From CAZNJQ01 sp964573545 (GTDB lineage Bacteria; Patescibacteriota; Minisyncoccia; Phycocordibacterales; UBA2135), in NCBI GenBank assembly GCA_964573545.1, contig CAZNJQ010000017.1, positions 1-14,347 of the forward strand: a stretch of 14,347 nucleotides of DNA, read 5' to 3'. A program made the translations under genes and the position numbers. Of this stretch, positions 6,498 to 13,782 are shown in pieces (positions within the stretch are counted from its first letter, which is position 1; each line of letters opens with the position of its first letter). The notes under the pieces were generated by a model, which worked only from the letters and a program-made list of their open reading frames with translations, did not search any database and was not told the origin of the DNA.

Positions 6498-6519
6498 GGT
6501 ACTTACGCACGTGAGTACC
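6498..6519. promoter_or_regulatory. Hairpin upstream of the first PafA/Dop gene
   Basis: GGTACTTAC (6498-6506) pairs with GTGAGTACC (6511-6519), one G-T pair, four-base loop. It could be an operator or a leader hairpin 23 bases before the start codon. A triplicated GGCGGA (about 6444-6462) lies just upstream. No convincing promoter is seen between 6435 and 6543. Confidence 0.35.
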
Positions 6520-6542
6520 CCTGTGGCTGGACGGAGGGAGCA

Positions 6543-8267
6543 ATGGACAGTCAATCAAAACCGAAAATAATCCTCGGCGCTGAGACTGAATATGGGATAT
6601 TCCTTGACCACAACGAAGAACGAATTCTCCCGGATATGGAATTGTTCTGTATAGAACGCATGCTTGACGAATGCGGACGGTCGTACGTCTCGTTCGGCGG
6701 AGTGCGAGATGTGATCCGGAACATGAAAGAGCACTCTCGTATTGAAGAAGAAGCGTCAGAGCGCAGGCGAATGTTCACCGAAACCGTTCAAAGCACGTTG
6801 GAGCGTTCCATTTCGAGCTCAAGAGCATCAAAGCAGCGCTCCGGCGAAAGCGGCATTAAAATTTCAAATGGCGCTCGGTTTTATCGTGACATGAGCCATC
6901 CGGAATATTCAACTCCGGAAACGACGAACCCATACGATATCGTGGTCGCGGAGCGCGCAGGAGACAAGATCGTTGAAGAGTGCAGGGCACGTGTGGAAGA
7001 TACGGTCAGGAAAGAATACGCGACCGCGTCTCTTTTTATCCACAAAAACAACAGTGATGGTCGCGAGACGAGCTACGGCGGACATGAAAATTATTCCGTC
7101 ACACTTGATGTTTTTAAGGCCGTCATGAATGACGGACGAGAGTGCAACGGGGAGCGCCGCGGGCGCGGGAGTAGGACGCATACGGTCGGGATGATGACGG
7201 AACTTATTTTCCTCTTCTTCGTCGCTCGTCAGATCGTTATCGGTTCAGGCAAGGTTGGCTCCGAATATGGTCCCGATGTGCCGTACCAAATTTCGCAACG
7301 GAGCGATTTTTTCTCCCGGCGATTCAGTTGGGTTACGACGCACGATAGGGGTATCATAAATCTTCGCAATATCCCCTACGCGGGCGATGCGTTTCTGAGA
7401 CGCTTTCATGTGATCCTTGGGGACAGTAATATGTCGGAGCTCTCGATATACCTCAAGCACGGGATTACGGGCATCTTCTTTATGATGCTGAACACCGGCT
7501 TTTTCAAAGAGCAATGCGGCGACATATTTTCTCCGCTTGCTGATCCGGTACGGGCGCTTCATACTGTGTCTCGCGATCTCTCACTTGAGCGGAAGCTGCC
7601 TCTCCTGGATGGGCGGCGGATGAGCGCGCTTGAGATTATGAAACTTTTCGCTGAGTGTGCGACGAAATTCTTATCGCTCCACGAATTACCCGCCGTATGG
7701 ACTGACGTCGTTCACAAATGGGACGGGGTTCTGGAGGGCCTTGCGGGAGAGCGGCACAAACACCCGCTTTCACGGTCGCTTGATTGGGTCGCGAAGGAGC
7801 GGCTTATCAACGCCGTTGTTCGCCAGAGAGAGGTTGATCCGCTAAGCAAGGAGTGCGCGTCGGTTGCGCTTGAATACCATAATTTGAATCCCGAGCAAGG
7901 CATCTTTTATCGTCTTGAAAAACGAGGCGATATACTGCGCCTTTCAGATGACGCCGATGTAGAGCGGGCACTCACAGAAGCTCCTCGCGACACGCGGGCA
8001 TGGTTCCGTTCAGAACTTATCAAGCGGTATCGCGATCATATAGAAAGCATTGGATGGAAGTCGGTTAAATTCATGACCAAGAAATTTTTCGCCGTCATTG
8101 AGTTTCCAAATCCGCTCTGGGGAGGCCCAAGGGACGCCGAAGAGCTTTTGCGCAACAATCCGCCGCTCCATGTTCTCATTCTGCGGTTATTGTCGCTAGA
8201 TGCGGAGGATGTTGTTGTCTCGTTGTATCAGAGACACGGGTATACGGAAGGAGAGAATGATGCGTGA
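6543..8267 (+). CDS. PafA/Dop-family enzyme, copy 1 (Dop-like: depupylase or ligase)
   Basis: This 574-residue protein belongs to the carboxylate-amine ligase family of PafA (Pup ligase) and Dop (Pup deamidase/depupylase). Mg/ATP motif AETEYG lies at 13-18 (Glu 14, Glu 16). NGARFYRDMSHPEYSTPE at 109-126 contains Asp 116, the expected catalytic Asp. KNNSDG is at 168-173, HENY at 181-184, QRSDFF near 252, and GDSNMSE at 293-299. About 93 residues separate the first motif from NGAR, with a charged insert at about 50-105, closer to Dop with its extra loop than to PafA. GDSNMSE however recalls PafA, so the role stays open. ATG 6543 follows GGAGGGAG. The longer frame from 6420 starts in a terminator loop. 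It overlaps the next gene by 11 bases. Confidence 0.85.
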   Translation: MDSQSKPKIILGAETEYGIFLDHNEERILPDMELFCIERMLDECGRSYVSFGGVRDVIRNMKEHSRIEEEASERRRMFTETVQSTLERSISSSRASKQRSGESGIKISNGARFYRDMSHPEYSTPETTNPYDIVVAERAGDKIVEECRARVEDTVRKEYATASLFIHKNNSDGRETSYGGHENYSVTLDVFKAVMNDGRECNGERRGRGSRTHTVGMMTELIFLFFVARQIVIGSGKVGSEYGPDVPYQISQRSDFFSRRFSWVTTHDRGIINLRNIPYAGDAFLRRFHVILGDSNMSELSIYLKHGITGIFFMMLNTGFFKEQCGDIFSPLADPVRALHTVSRDLSLERKLPLLDGRRMSALEIMKLFAECATKFLSLHELPAVWTDVVHKWDGVLEGLAGERHKHPLSRSLDWVAKERLINAVVRQREVDPLSKECASVALEYHNLNPEQGIFYRLEKRGDILRLSDDADVERALTEAPRDTRAWFRSELIKRYRDHIESIGWKSVKFMTKKFFAVIEFPNPLWGGPRDAEELLRNNPPLHVLILRLLSLDAEDVVVSLYQRHGYTEGENDA

Positions 8268-9795
8268 CCGGGTGATGGGTATAGAAAATGAGTTCGGTGC
8301 TGTTATTGAGTCCCCAGACGGCAGTTTTGATTATCTGCCGACAGACGGTCCATATGACACCCTGGTTGTAGGTGAGACTCTTAATATGCAACTTGAGAAA
8401 CAGAGAGACAAACTGGGATTCATGAGAATGAAAAACCGACTCTGGTTCCCGAACGGGGGATGCCTTTACATCGACCAGGGGCACTTCGAATATGCTTCTC
8501 CGGAATGCAGGCGAGTGCGAGACATCGTCGCGTATAGCCGAGCCGGGGAAGCTCTTGCAGAGAAAGTCGCTTCAGAGAGATTTTATTCCGGCAGCAGATT
8601 CCGGCTTATCAAGAACAATGTTGCGCTGAGCGCCGCTACAGGAATGACCGAGCCTGTTAAGACCAAATATGTCACGTTCGGCGCCCATGAAAACTACTTG
8701 TTCTTCGAGAATGGAGAGAGCGGGCTTTTTTCTTCCGGCCCCGAGTCCGAGATAAAACAGGGGAATTACTTCCGGGCGTTCATGGCGTTTTTGGTGACCC
8801 GCCAGATCATTGACGGCGCGGGGCGATGGATCGATGAGCCGAAGAATGCGTACATATTCTCTCAGCGTGCTTTATTCATCGAAAAGGAGTTCGAGATGGG
8901 CACTACGGGCGCGCGGTCTATCATAAACAAGCGGTCTGAGCACCACATTGATGACGGCTCACTTGATCCCCCAGAGCACCTGAAAGGGATGAAACGACTA
9001 CACCTTATCTTGGGAGACGCGAACATCCTCGATGCGGCGTTGTTCCTTAAAATCGGGACAACAAAGCTCGTGCTATCGCTTCTCGAAGAAGGGAAAATGC
9101 CGAATGTGAAAATGCGAGACCCTGTGAAAGCGAACCGCGATGTATCGCTCGTCTACAGTCCAACAACGCCGTGTATTGAGCTTGAAGACGGGACAATGGT
9201 GAGTGCATTCTATGTGCAATCGGCGTTTTACGAGAAGGCGCGGCATTATCTTTCGCACACGTGTTTTGAATCCGAGGAGAGCGAAGCGGAAGCAAAGGAA
9301 ATACTCTCTCTGTGGGAGCGTGCGCTTAAGGCGCTTGAGAGCACCGATATGGAATGGATGGTCGGACGACTTGACCATGTGACGAAGAACTTTATTGCGC
9401 AGCAGGAAATAAAAAGACAGAGGCGAGAAAACCCTCCTGTCTTCGAGGAAGCGGTCGTAGCGGCCATTGAAATCCAGTACCACGAGCTTGGCGACGACGC
9501 GTTATCGTCCAAAATGCGGGCGAAATGGAGCAGTCGGTGTATTGTGACCGACGAAGAAGTGCTCCGCGCTATCGAGAACCCACCCCCCGACACGCGCGCA
9601 TGCGCACGCGGCTTGATCGTCCGGGCATATCTTGAAAAGAAAATTCCGCTTCAGGATGTCGATTGGAGCAAGATTCAGATCGGCACAAGCCCGATCGGGT
9701 CGGTAAGCGGCGCGCAGATGTACCCGGTGTATCAGTCTCCGGACCCACTTATCGCACGGCCTTCGTGGTTATATGAATTTTGTCCCGGCATGTAG
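8257..9795 (+). CDS. PafA/Dop-family enzyme, copy 2 (PafA-like: Pup ligase or depupylase)
   Basis: A second, divergent member of the same family, 512 residues. GIENEFG at 8-14 gives the metal-binding Glu pair, NGGCLYIDQGHFEYASPE at 66-83 keeps the catalytic Asp 73 but has HFEY for HPEY, KNN at 119-121 is followed by an extra nine or so residues before GAHENY at 142-147, and GDAN is near 253. The gap between the first two motifs (about 54 residues) is PafA-like, without the Dop loop. GDAN and FIEKEFEMGTT recall Dop. I expect one copy to ligate Pup and the other to remove it, but cannot assign which. GGAAGGAG (8246-8253) serves ATG 8257 or 8260. The overlap with copy 1 implies translational coupling. 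Confidence 0.83.
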   Translation: MMRDRVMGIENEFGAVIESPDGSFDYLPTDGPYDTLVVGETLNMQLEKQRDKLGFMRMKNRLWFPNGGCLYIDQGHFEYASPECRRVRDIVAYSRAGEALAEKVASERFYSGSRFRLIKNNVALSAATGMTEPVKTKYVTFGAHENYLFFENGESGLFSSGPESEIKQGNYFRAFMAFLVTRQIIDGAGRWIDEPKNAYIFSQRALFIEKEFEMGTTGARSIINKRSEHHIDDGSLDPPEHLKGMKRLHLILGDANILDAALFLKIGTTKLVLSLLEEGKMPNVKMRDPVKANRDVSLVYSPTTPCIELEDGTMVSAFYVQSAFYEKARHYLSHTCFESEESEAEAKEILSLWERALKALESTDMEWMVGRLDHVTKNFIAQQEIKRQRRENPPVFEEAVVAAIEIQYHELGDDALSSKMRAKWSSRCIVTDEEVLRAIENPPPDTRACARGLIVRAYLEKKIPLQDVDWSKIQIGTSPIGSVSGAQMYPVYQSPDPLIARPSWLYEFCPGM

Positions 9796-9807
9796 CACGC
9801 AAAGATG

Positions 9808-9822
9808 CGGTATGGTATCGTA
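9808..9822 (+). promoter_or_regulatory. Likely promoter of pup
   Basis: An extended -10 TGG-TATCGT (9813-9821) sits in a 15-base string identical to the rplS promoter. The -35 region (9793-9798, TAGCAC) is weak. Transcription would start near 9828, about 27 bases before pup. A private promoter fits a tag protein needed in large amounts. Confidence 0.5.
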
Positions 9823-9854
9823 ACGGCAGAGAAGGCAGGTTGCGGAAGTAAAAG

Positions 9855-10031
9855 ATGACCTCGAAGAAAACATCGCCCCAAAAGCCGAACCCGAAAGGGA
9901 AAGGAAAAAAGGGGGCGTCCGGTAAAGACACGAAAGACGACACTCTCGATATTTCCGGGCTTGTCGACACGGCATCGTCTGAACGCGCAAAGAAACTTGC
10001 CGAGAAGTACAAACAAAAAGGTGGAGAATGA
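9855..10031 (+). CDS. pup: Pup/UBact prokaryotic ubiquitin-like modifier
   Basis: This 58-residue ORF encodes a Pup/UBact modifier. It ends YKQKGGE, matching the Y-x-Q-K-G-G-Q/E tail of Pup, whose terminal Glu side chain is joined to target lysines. With Glu already encoded, no deamidation is needed before ligation. The N-terminal half is disordered, rich in Lys, Pro and Gly, with many lysines that could accept further tags. The C-terminal part, from about residue 28, is acidic then amphipathic (DDTLDISGLVDTASSERAKK), as in the Pup segment that binds the ARC coiled coil. ATG 9855 follows a stop by one codon and has GGAAG six bases upstream. It sits between the PafA/Dop genes and the protease, has its own promoter-like motif and ends in a terminator. 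Confidence 0.93.
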   Translation: MTSKKTSPQKPNPKGKGKKGASGKDTKDDTLDISGLVDTASSERAKKLAEKYKQKGGE

Positions 10032-10034
10032 CCC

Positions 10035-10066
10035 AAAGCCGCTCGCTTGATTTGAGCGGCTTTTTT
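10035..10066 (+). terminator. Rho-independent terminator after pup
   Basis: GCCGCTC (10038-10044) pairs with GAGCGGC (10054-10060) and is followed by six T. It begins a few bases after the pup stop and separates pup from the protease gene. Confidence 0.9.
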
Positions 10067-10112
10067 CATTACCCTTGTTTTAGATGTTCTCTGAAACGGA
10101 AGGCTGCAGACG

Positions 10113-12668
10113 ATGTCTCTGCAAGGCACCAAAATCGGCTTTGAGGATGCTCGCCGAGTATGCGAAGAAGAGCTTTGCGCAATGCCCGCTTCCTCCGGAG
10201 AGGAAGATTCTTCCCAGCGGGCGGCAACGAGTTCATTTTTCGGAGTCAGCCAGGAGCGTTTTCTAAGCGCTCTCTCTGTTGCCATCGAGAGCAATGACCA
10301 GTTCGCAAATGTGTTTGTTTCCGGAATCTCAGGACCGGGCGGACTTGAAGCTGTTGAATGGCATGTCTCACGCATGGTTCGGGAACGGGAAAACATCGGC
10401 GACAAAAAACCCGCTCCGAATGACTGGGTATATGTGTACAATTTCAAGAACCCCCGCTCTCCCGTTTCGATTCCTCTCACTAAAGGTAATGCGAGAGTAT
10501 TTCAAAAAAAGATCGGGCTCTTACTCAAGAAATTACGCCAGCTCATTCCGGAGGCGCTCACGAGCGATACGGTCCTCGCGAAAGACAACGCTTTGTATGG
10601 CCAGTACGAGGGATGGTTTGATGCGGAAAAGGAGGCGATTGCGAGGCGCGCATTGGAGCTTGGACTTGAGATGAAAACTGCCCAGTCGCAGAAAGGAGTG
10701 GAAACTGTACGGTTCGTTCCGTCAGAGCGTACACAAGAGCCGGGCGCTGAAAAGCAGGAAGTTTCGGAAAAGAAGCCTCGCGCCTCAAAAGGAAAACTAA
10801 AAAGACACGCATCGGCGCTTCGCCAAAAACCCCAGGACGCGAATCGTGAAGGAGGGATGTCGGAAGAAGATCTTCGTCCCAAACTCACAGAGCTTTTTTC
10901 ACTGTGGACCGCGCTTATTCAAGAGAATACGCGGCGCATGAAACAATATTCTGAAAGCGCGGAGCATGTCAGAGAAGAGGCTGCCAAGGAAGTGATTGTC
11001 GACTTGTTTTCCAAATTGAACGTCGAGCAGAAAGATGCTTCACTCCTCGGCAATTTCATCGATGGGCTCCGCGAGCACGCGGAAGAAAACTGGGAGTTGT
11101 TCGCCGAAGAGGACCGCAAGAACAACCAACACGCGCCCTTTGGGGCGGCAATGGAACGCGATCAGTTCTTGCCATGGCGCGTGAATGTGTTCATCGACAA
11201 CAGTGGAACAGACGGTACTCCTGTCGTCGCAGAGCGCGTTTCATCGATTGCCGACCTTGTCGGCAAAGTCGAGTATCGCGGCATGATGGGAATCACATTT
11301 ACGGATCACACGATGATAGTTCCCGGCGCAGTTGCTAGGGCGAACGGCGGGTTCATCATCTTAAGCGCAGAGGAATTACTGACGGTTCCGGGTTTATGGC
11401 AGCTTCTGAAGCGGTGCATCAAAAACAACGCCAATGGTTTTGATACGATCATGTCACTTGAAGGCTACGGCACGTCTCAGATCGATCCCATTCCGATTCC
11501 TCTCGACCTTCGGTTTATCTTGTTCGGCTCAAGCAGTCTCATAAACTTCATCGCCGAACATGACCACGAATTTTACGACCTATTTCCTGTCCGGGCTGAG
11601 ATCTCTAATGTTGTCGAGTGTTCGGATACGGAAATTCGTGCGTATTGCAATTGGATGCGCGATGTTTCTCGAGAGCGCACGTTACTGCCGCTTTCGGCAG
11701 GCGCGTGCGCAGGCATGATCGAATATGCGGGACGGGTCGCGGACCACAAATATGAGCTGACGACGGATTTTTCCCACCTCGAGGGAGTACTAAAAGAGGC
11801 TCACGTGGTCGCGAAGCACGAACACGCGGAGAATATCTCGCGGGTCCATGTTCAAAAAGCGATCCATGCAAAGTTCTGGAGAGGGGATTTCATCTGCGAA
11901 CTCATGCGTAAGGGCGTTCGTGATTCACAGCGTGTCATCCATGTTTCCGGAGAATCGGTAGGGCGCATCAACGGACTTACTGTTTTGTCATACGGCGATA
12001 TCACGTTTGGTTTCCCGTGCTGCATAACAGCGGGTGTGAATGTCGGAAAGCCTGGAATTCTCAACATCGTTCGCGATGCCAAGATGAGCGGCAACCTTTT
12101 GAACAAGGCGGACGAGACGGTCCAAGGTGTCCTTAAGGGGCGGTTTGCGCAACGCTTTCCGCTTGCCCTTGAAATCTGTTTCAGTTTTGAACAGTCGTAC
12201 GGGATGATAGACGGCGACAGTGCGTCGCTTGCCGAATATTTCGTCATTACATCGCGAATTTCCGGGGTTCCCATCAAACAATCCATCGCCGTTACGGGTT
12301 CATTGAGTCTCCTCGGAGATGTTCAGCCGATTGGCGGCGTGAACGAGAAAATCGAAGGATTCTTTGACGTATGCGTTGCCTGTGGCGGCCTTTCCGGCGA
12401 GCAGGGAGTCATTATTCCCTGGCAGAACAAAGTCAACCTCATGCTTCGCGAAGATGTGGTTCAGGCGATAAAAGAAAACAAATTCCACATCTGGGCGATA
12501 CGAACGCTCGATGAGGGGATTGAGATTCTCACAGGAATGAGCGCGGGGACTTTACAACAGGAAAATGGAAGTTACCCCGACGATACGTTTAACGCGCGCG
12601 TGTGCAAGAAGATTGAAGAATACGCACGGCACGCAAAAGAGTTTTTTGAACCTTCAAAAAAAGATTAA
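10113..12668 (+). CDS. Lon-type protease, AAA_32/LonB-like class, with degenerate P-loop
   Basis: This 851-residue protein matches the Lon-related family with an AAA_32 N-terminal region and a C-terminal Lon protease domain. The Ser-Lys dyad is intact: Ser 703 in GDSAS and Lys 746 in GGVNEKIEGF, 43 residues apart as in E. coli Lon. Family blocks upstream are clear (DWVYVYNFKNPRSP near 104-117, FTDHTMIVPGAVARANGGF at 396-413, PIPLDLRFILFGS at 461-473). The P-loop is not: the expected GxPGTG(K/R)T reads GISGPGGLEA at 71-80, and the Walker B aspartate of GG(F/Y)xxLDA is Ser in GGFIILSAEEL. ATP hydrolysis is doubtful. A charged linker spans about 190-255. ATG 10113 follows GGAAGG by nine bases. 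It lies directly after pup, where 20S subunit genes sit in actinobacteria. Confidence 0.88.
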   Translation: MSLQGTKIGFEDARRVCEEELCAMPASSGEEDSSQRAATSSFFGVSQERFLSALSVAIESNDQFANVFVSGISGPGGLEAVEWHVSRMVRERENIGDKKPAPNDWVYVYNFKNPRSPVSIPLTKGNARVFQKKIGLLLKKLRQLIPEALTSDTVLAKDNALYGQYEGWFDAEKEAIARRALELGLEMKTAQSQKGVETVRFVPSERTQEPGAEKQEVSEKKPRASKGKLKRHASALRQKPQDANREGGMSEEDLRPKLTELFSLWTALIQENTRRMKQYSESAEHVREEAAKEVIVDLFSKLNVEQKDASLLGNFIDGLREHAEENWELFAEEDRKNNQHAPFGAAMERDQFLPWRVNVFIDNSGTDGTPVVAERVSSIADLVGKVEYRGMMGITFTDHTMIVPGAVARANGGFIILSAEELLTVPGLWQLLKRCIKNNANGFDTIMSLEGYGTSQIDPIPIPLDLRFILFGSSSLINFIAEHDHEFYDLFPVRAEISNVVECSDTEIRAYCNWMRDVSRERTLLPLSAGACAGMIEYAGRVADHKYELTTDFSHLEGVLKEAHVVAKHEHAENISRVHVQKAIHAKFWRGDFICELMRKGVRDSQRVIHVSGESVGRINGLTVLSYGDITFGFPCCITAGVNVGKPGILNIVRDAKMSGNLLNKADETVQGVLKGRFAQRFPLALEICFSFEQSYGMIDGDSASLAEYFVITSRISGVPIKQSIAVTGSLSLLGDVQPIGGVNEKIEGFFDVCVACGGLSGEQGVIIPWQNKVNLMLREDVVQAIKENKFHIWAIRTLDEGIEILTGMSAGTLQQENGSYPDDTFNARVCKKIEEYARHAKEFFEPSKKD

Positions 12669-12681
12669 AACACCAAGAGAT

Positions 12682-12709
12682 AAACGCAGCCCCAAAGCTG
12701 CGTTTTTTT
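12682..12709 (+). terminator. Rho-independent terminator of the Lon-type gene
   Basis: AAACGCAGC (12682-12690) pairs with GCTGCGTTT (12697-12705), loop CCCAAA, with seven T at 12703-12709. It ends the pupylation cluster. Confidence 0.92.
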
Positions 12710-12714
12710 GTTTT

Positions 12715-12762
12715 AAAAAACCGCATTGAGTGAAGAGACATCTTCTCTTCGCCTCAATGCGG
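12715..12762 (-). terminator. Rho-independent terminator of the CDF gene
   Basis: On the minus strand CCGCATTGAG (12762-12753) pairs with CTCAATGCGG (12730-12721), with an inner GAAGAG/CTCTTC stem and a following run of six T (12720-12715). The stop codon of the transporter gene lies inside the stem. It faces the preceding plus-strand terminator, so the two genes converge. Confidence 0.88.
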
Positions 12763-13461
12763 TTTGTGTTCAGGAGCATGAATACCGTTTTGGACTTTAG
12801 TGAACAAAGTTCCGGAGAGAAAGAACATATAGGCGGCAACCGCCACAGAGAGTATCGGGTCGGCATGCACCCATCCGAACGCGAATGTCGCTAGCCAGGA
12901 GGCGGCGACGACGACAGAGAGCAATAGATCCGATATCACGTGCAGCGAGAATGTCGCGTGCGTATGGTTGTGTTCCTTGTTCGGAATTTTCTCGAGCAGG
13001 CGGTGTATCCACACATTGCCTGCACCGCCGATGATGGCAATCATAAGCACGAGCCAACTTTGGTTGTATACCGGTGCGCTCATGCGTTCATGCGCTTCGA
13101 CGAGCACATAGAAGGCGCCGCCGACAAGCAAGGCGATTCCTGCATACGCGAATATCTTCCGGACGCTGAGTTCCTGGGCCGTTGAACACCGCAACGCCAG
13201 GAGAGCTACGAAGAGCGAACCAATGTAAATCGCGACAAGATCCGAACTTGCATGGATCGTATCGCCGAGGAGCGTCAAGCTTTTCGAATAGATAATGAGG
13301 ACTGCTTGCTGCGCCGCAACGATCGCCCCTTGGACGAGCGACGCGATGCCATAGATTCTGGCCTCTTTTTTAATGTCGACGATTCTCGTGCCTGCGCTCG
13401 AATCGTCCGTGTGCTCGTGCCCCTCCGGATGGAGGTGGCAATGCGTGTGCGATTCGTGCAT
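12754..13461 (-). CDS. CDF-family divalent metal transporter
   Basis: The 235-residue membrane protein resembles cation diffusion facilitators, which export Zn, Co or similar ions against protons. About six hydrophobic segments are visible. The metal-site motifs H-x3-D appear twice: DTIHASSD in the second segment (about 67-74) and LHVISD in the fifth (about 172-177). The N-terminus is His-rich (HESHTHCHLHPEGHEH) and a second His cluster HNHTH precedes segment five, as in Zn-type members. It stops soon after segment six, so the usual C-terminal cytoplasmic domain of about 80 residues is missing. ATG 13461 has GGAGG upstream. The frame runs open to 13515 but without a better start. A clear promoter lies at 13534-13506. 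Confidence 0.88.
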   Translation of the reverse strand: MHESHTHCHLHPEGHEHTDDSSAGTRIVDIKKEARIYGIASLVQGAIVAAQQAVLIIYSKSLTLLGDTIHASSDLVAIYIGSLFVALLALRCSTAQELSVRKIFAYAGIALLVGGAFYVLVEAHERMSAPVYNQSWLVLMIAIIGGAGNVWIHRLLEKIPNKEHNHTHATFSLHVISDLLLSVVVAASWLATFAFGWVHADPILSVAVAAYMFFLSGTLFTKVQNGIHAPEHKPH

Positions 13462-13505
13462 CGCGCTTCCTCCAATGGTTGGTTGTGGAAAAGAATTCTG
13501 CGCGA

Positions 13506-13534
13506 ACTCTATCATGCTTCAACGCTCTTGTCAA
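13506..13534 (-). promoter_or_regulatory. Promoter of the CDF transporter gene
   Basis: On the minus strand TTGACA (13534-13529), a 17-base spacer, and TAGAGT (13511-13506) preceded by TGA form a sigma70-type promoter with an extended -10. The start would be near 13499, about 38 bases before the ATG. Confidence 0.7.
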
Positions 13535-13559
13535 AATGTAGACTTTGTTGCGTAAAGTG

Positions 13560-13568
13560 TGCTATAAC
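13560..13568 (+). promoter_or_regulatory. Possible extended -10 promoter for tRNA-His
   Basis: TGC-TATAAC matches the extended -10 form. TAGACT at 13539-13544 could be a weak -35 (18-base spacer). It is divergent from the CDF promoter and points to tRNA-His, 85 bases downstream. Confidence 0.4.
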
Positions 13569-13652
13569 AATAAGCGACTTCAAAAGCGGATATGAAAATG
13601 TAGTGCGTCGGGATATTTTTACTTTTTCATTTTTACTTTTGAACTTTTACAC

Positions 13653-13725
13653 GGTGCCTATGGTGTAACGGTTAGCACAGCTCCCTGTGGAGGAGCCAGA
13701 CTGGGTTCGAATCCCAGTAGGCACC
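13653..13725 (+). tRNA. tRNA-His(GTG)
   Basis: Acceptor GTGCCTA/TAGGCAC, D-stem GTGT/GCAC, anticodon stem GCTCC/GGAGC, loop CTGTGGA giving anticodon GTG, and T-arm CTGGG-TTCGAAT-CCCAG. The identity base G-1 (13653) faces discriminator C73 (13725), as expected for tRNA-His. The following bases are CAA, so CCA is not fully encoded, unlike the Val and Leu tRNAs here. Confidence 0.94.
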
Positions 13726-13737
13726 CAAAAATAATGA
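13708..13737 (+). repeat. Direct repeat copy 1, tRNA-His 3' end
   Basis: Thirty bases covering the T-arm, acceptor 3' strand and twelve bases past tRNA-His recur exactly at 13890-13919. Such duplication at a tRNA 3' end resembles attachment-site repeats left by integration. Confidence 0.9.
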
Positions 13738-13771
13738 AGCAGATGCGGAAGCATCTGCTGAATATATTTTT
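13738..13771 (+). terminator. Terminator after tRNA-His
   Basis: AGCAGATGC (13738-13746) and GCATCTGCT (13751-13759) pair around GGAA. The following AATATATTTTT is a weak T-rich tract. Confidence 0.6.
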
Positions 13772-13782
13772 GGAGTGCGTAA

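Noticed and set aside
6420..6542. N-terminal extension of the first PafA/Dop gene from ATG 6420
   Set aside because: The ATG sits in the loop of the arc terminator, the extension reads a Gly-rich repeat foreign to the family, and ATG 6543 has a proper ribosome site.
9749..10480. Minus-strand open frame of 243 residues
   Set aside because: It runs antisense across the end of the second PafA/Dop gene, all of pup, a clear terminator and the start of the protease gene, and shows no family.
12982..13057. His-rich loop as a separate small metal-binding gene
   Set aside because: It is within the CDF transporter frame and fits its cytoplasmic loop between membrane segments.
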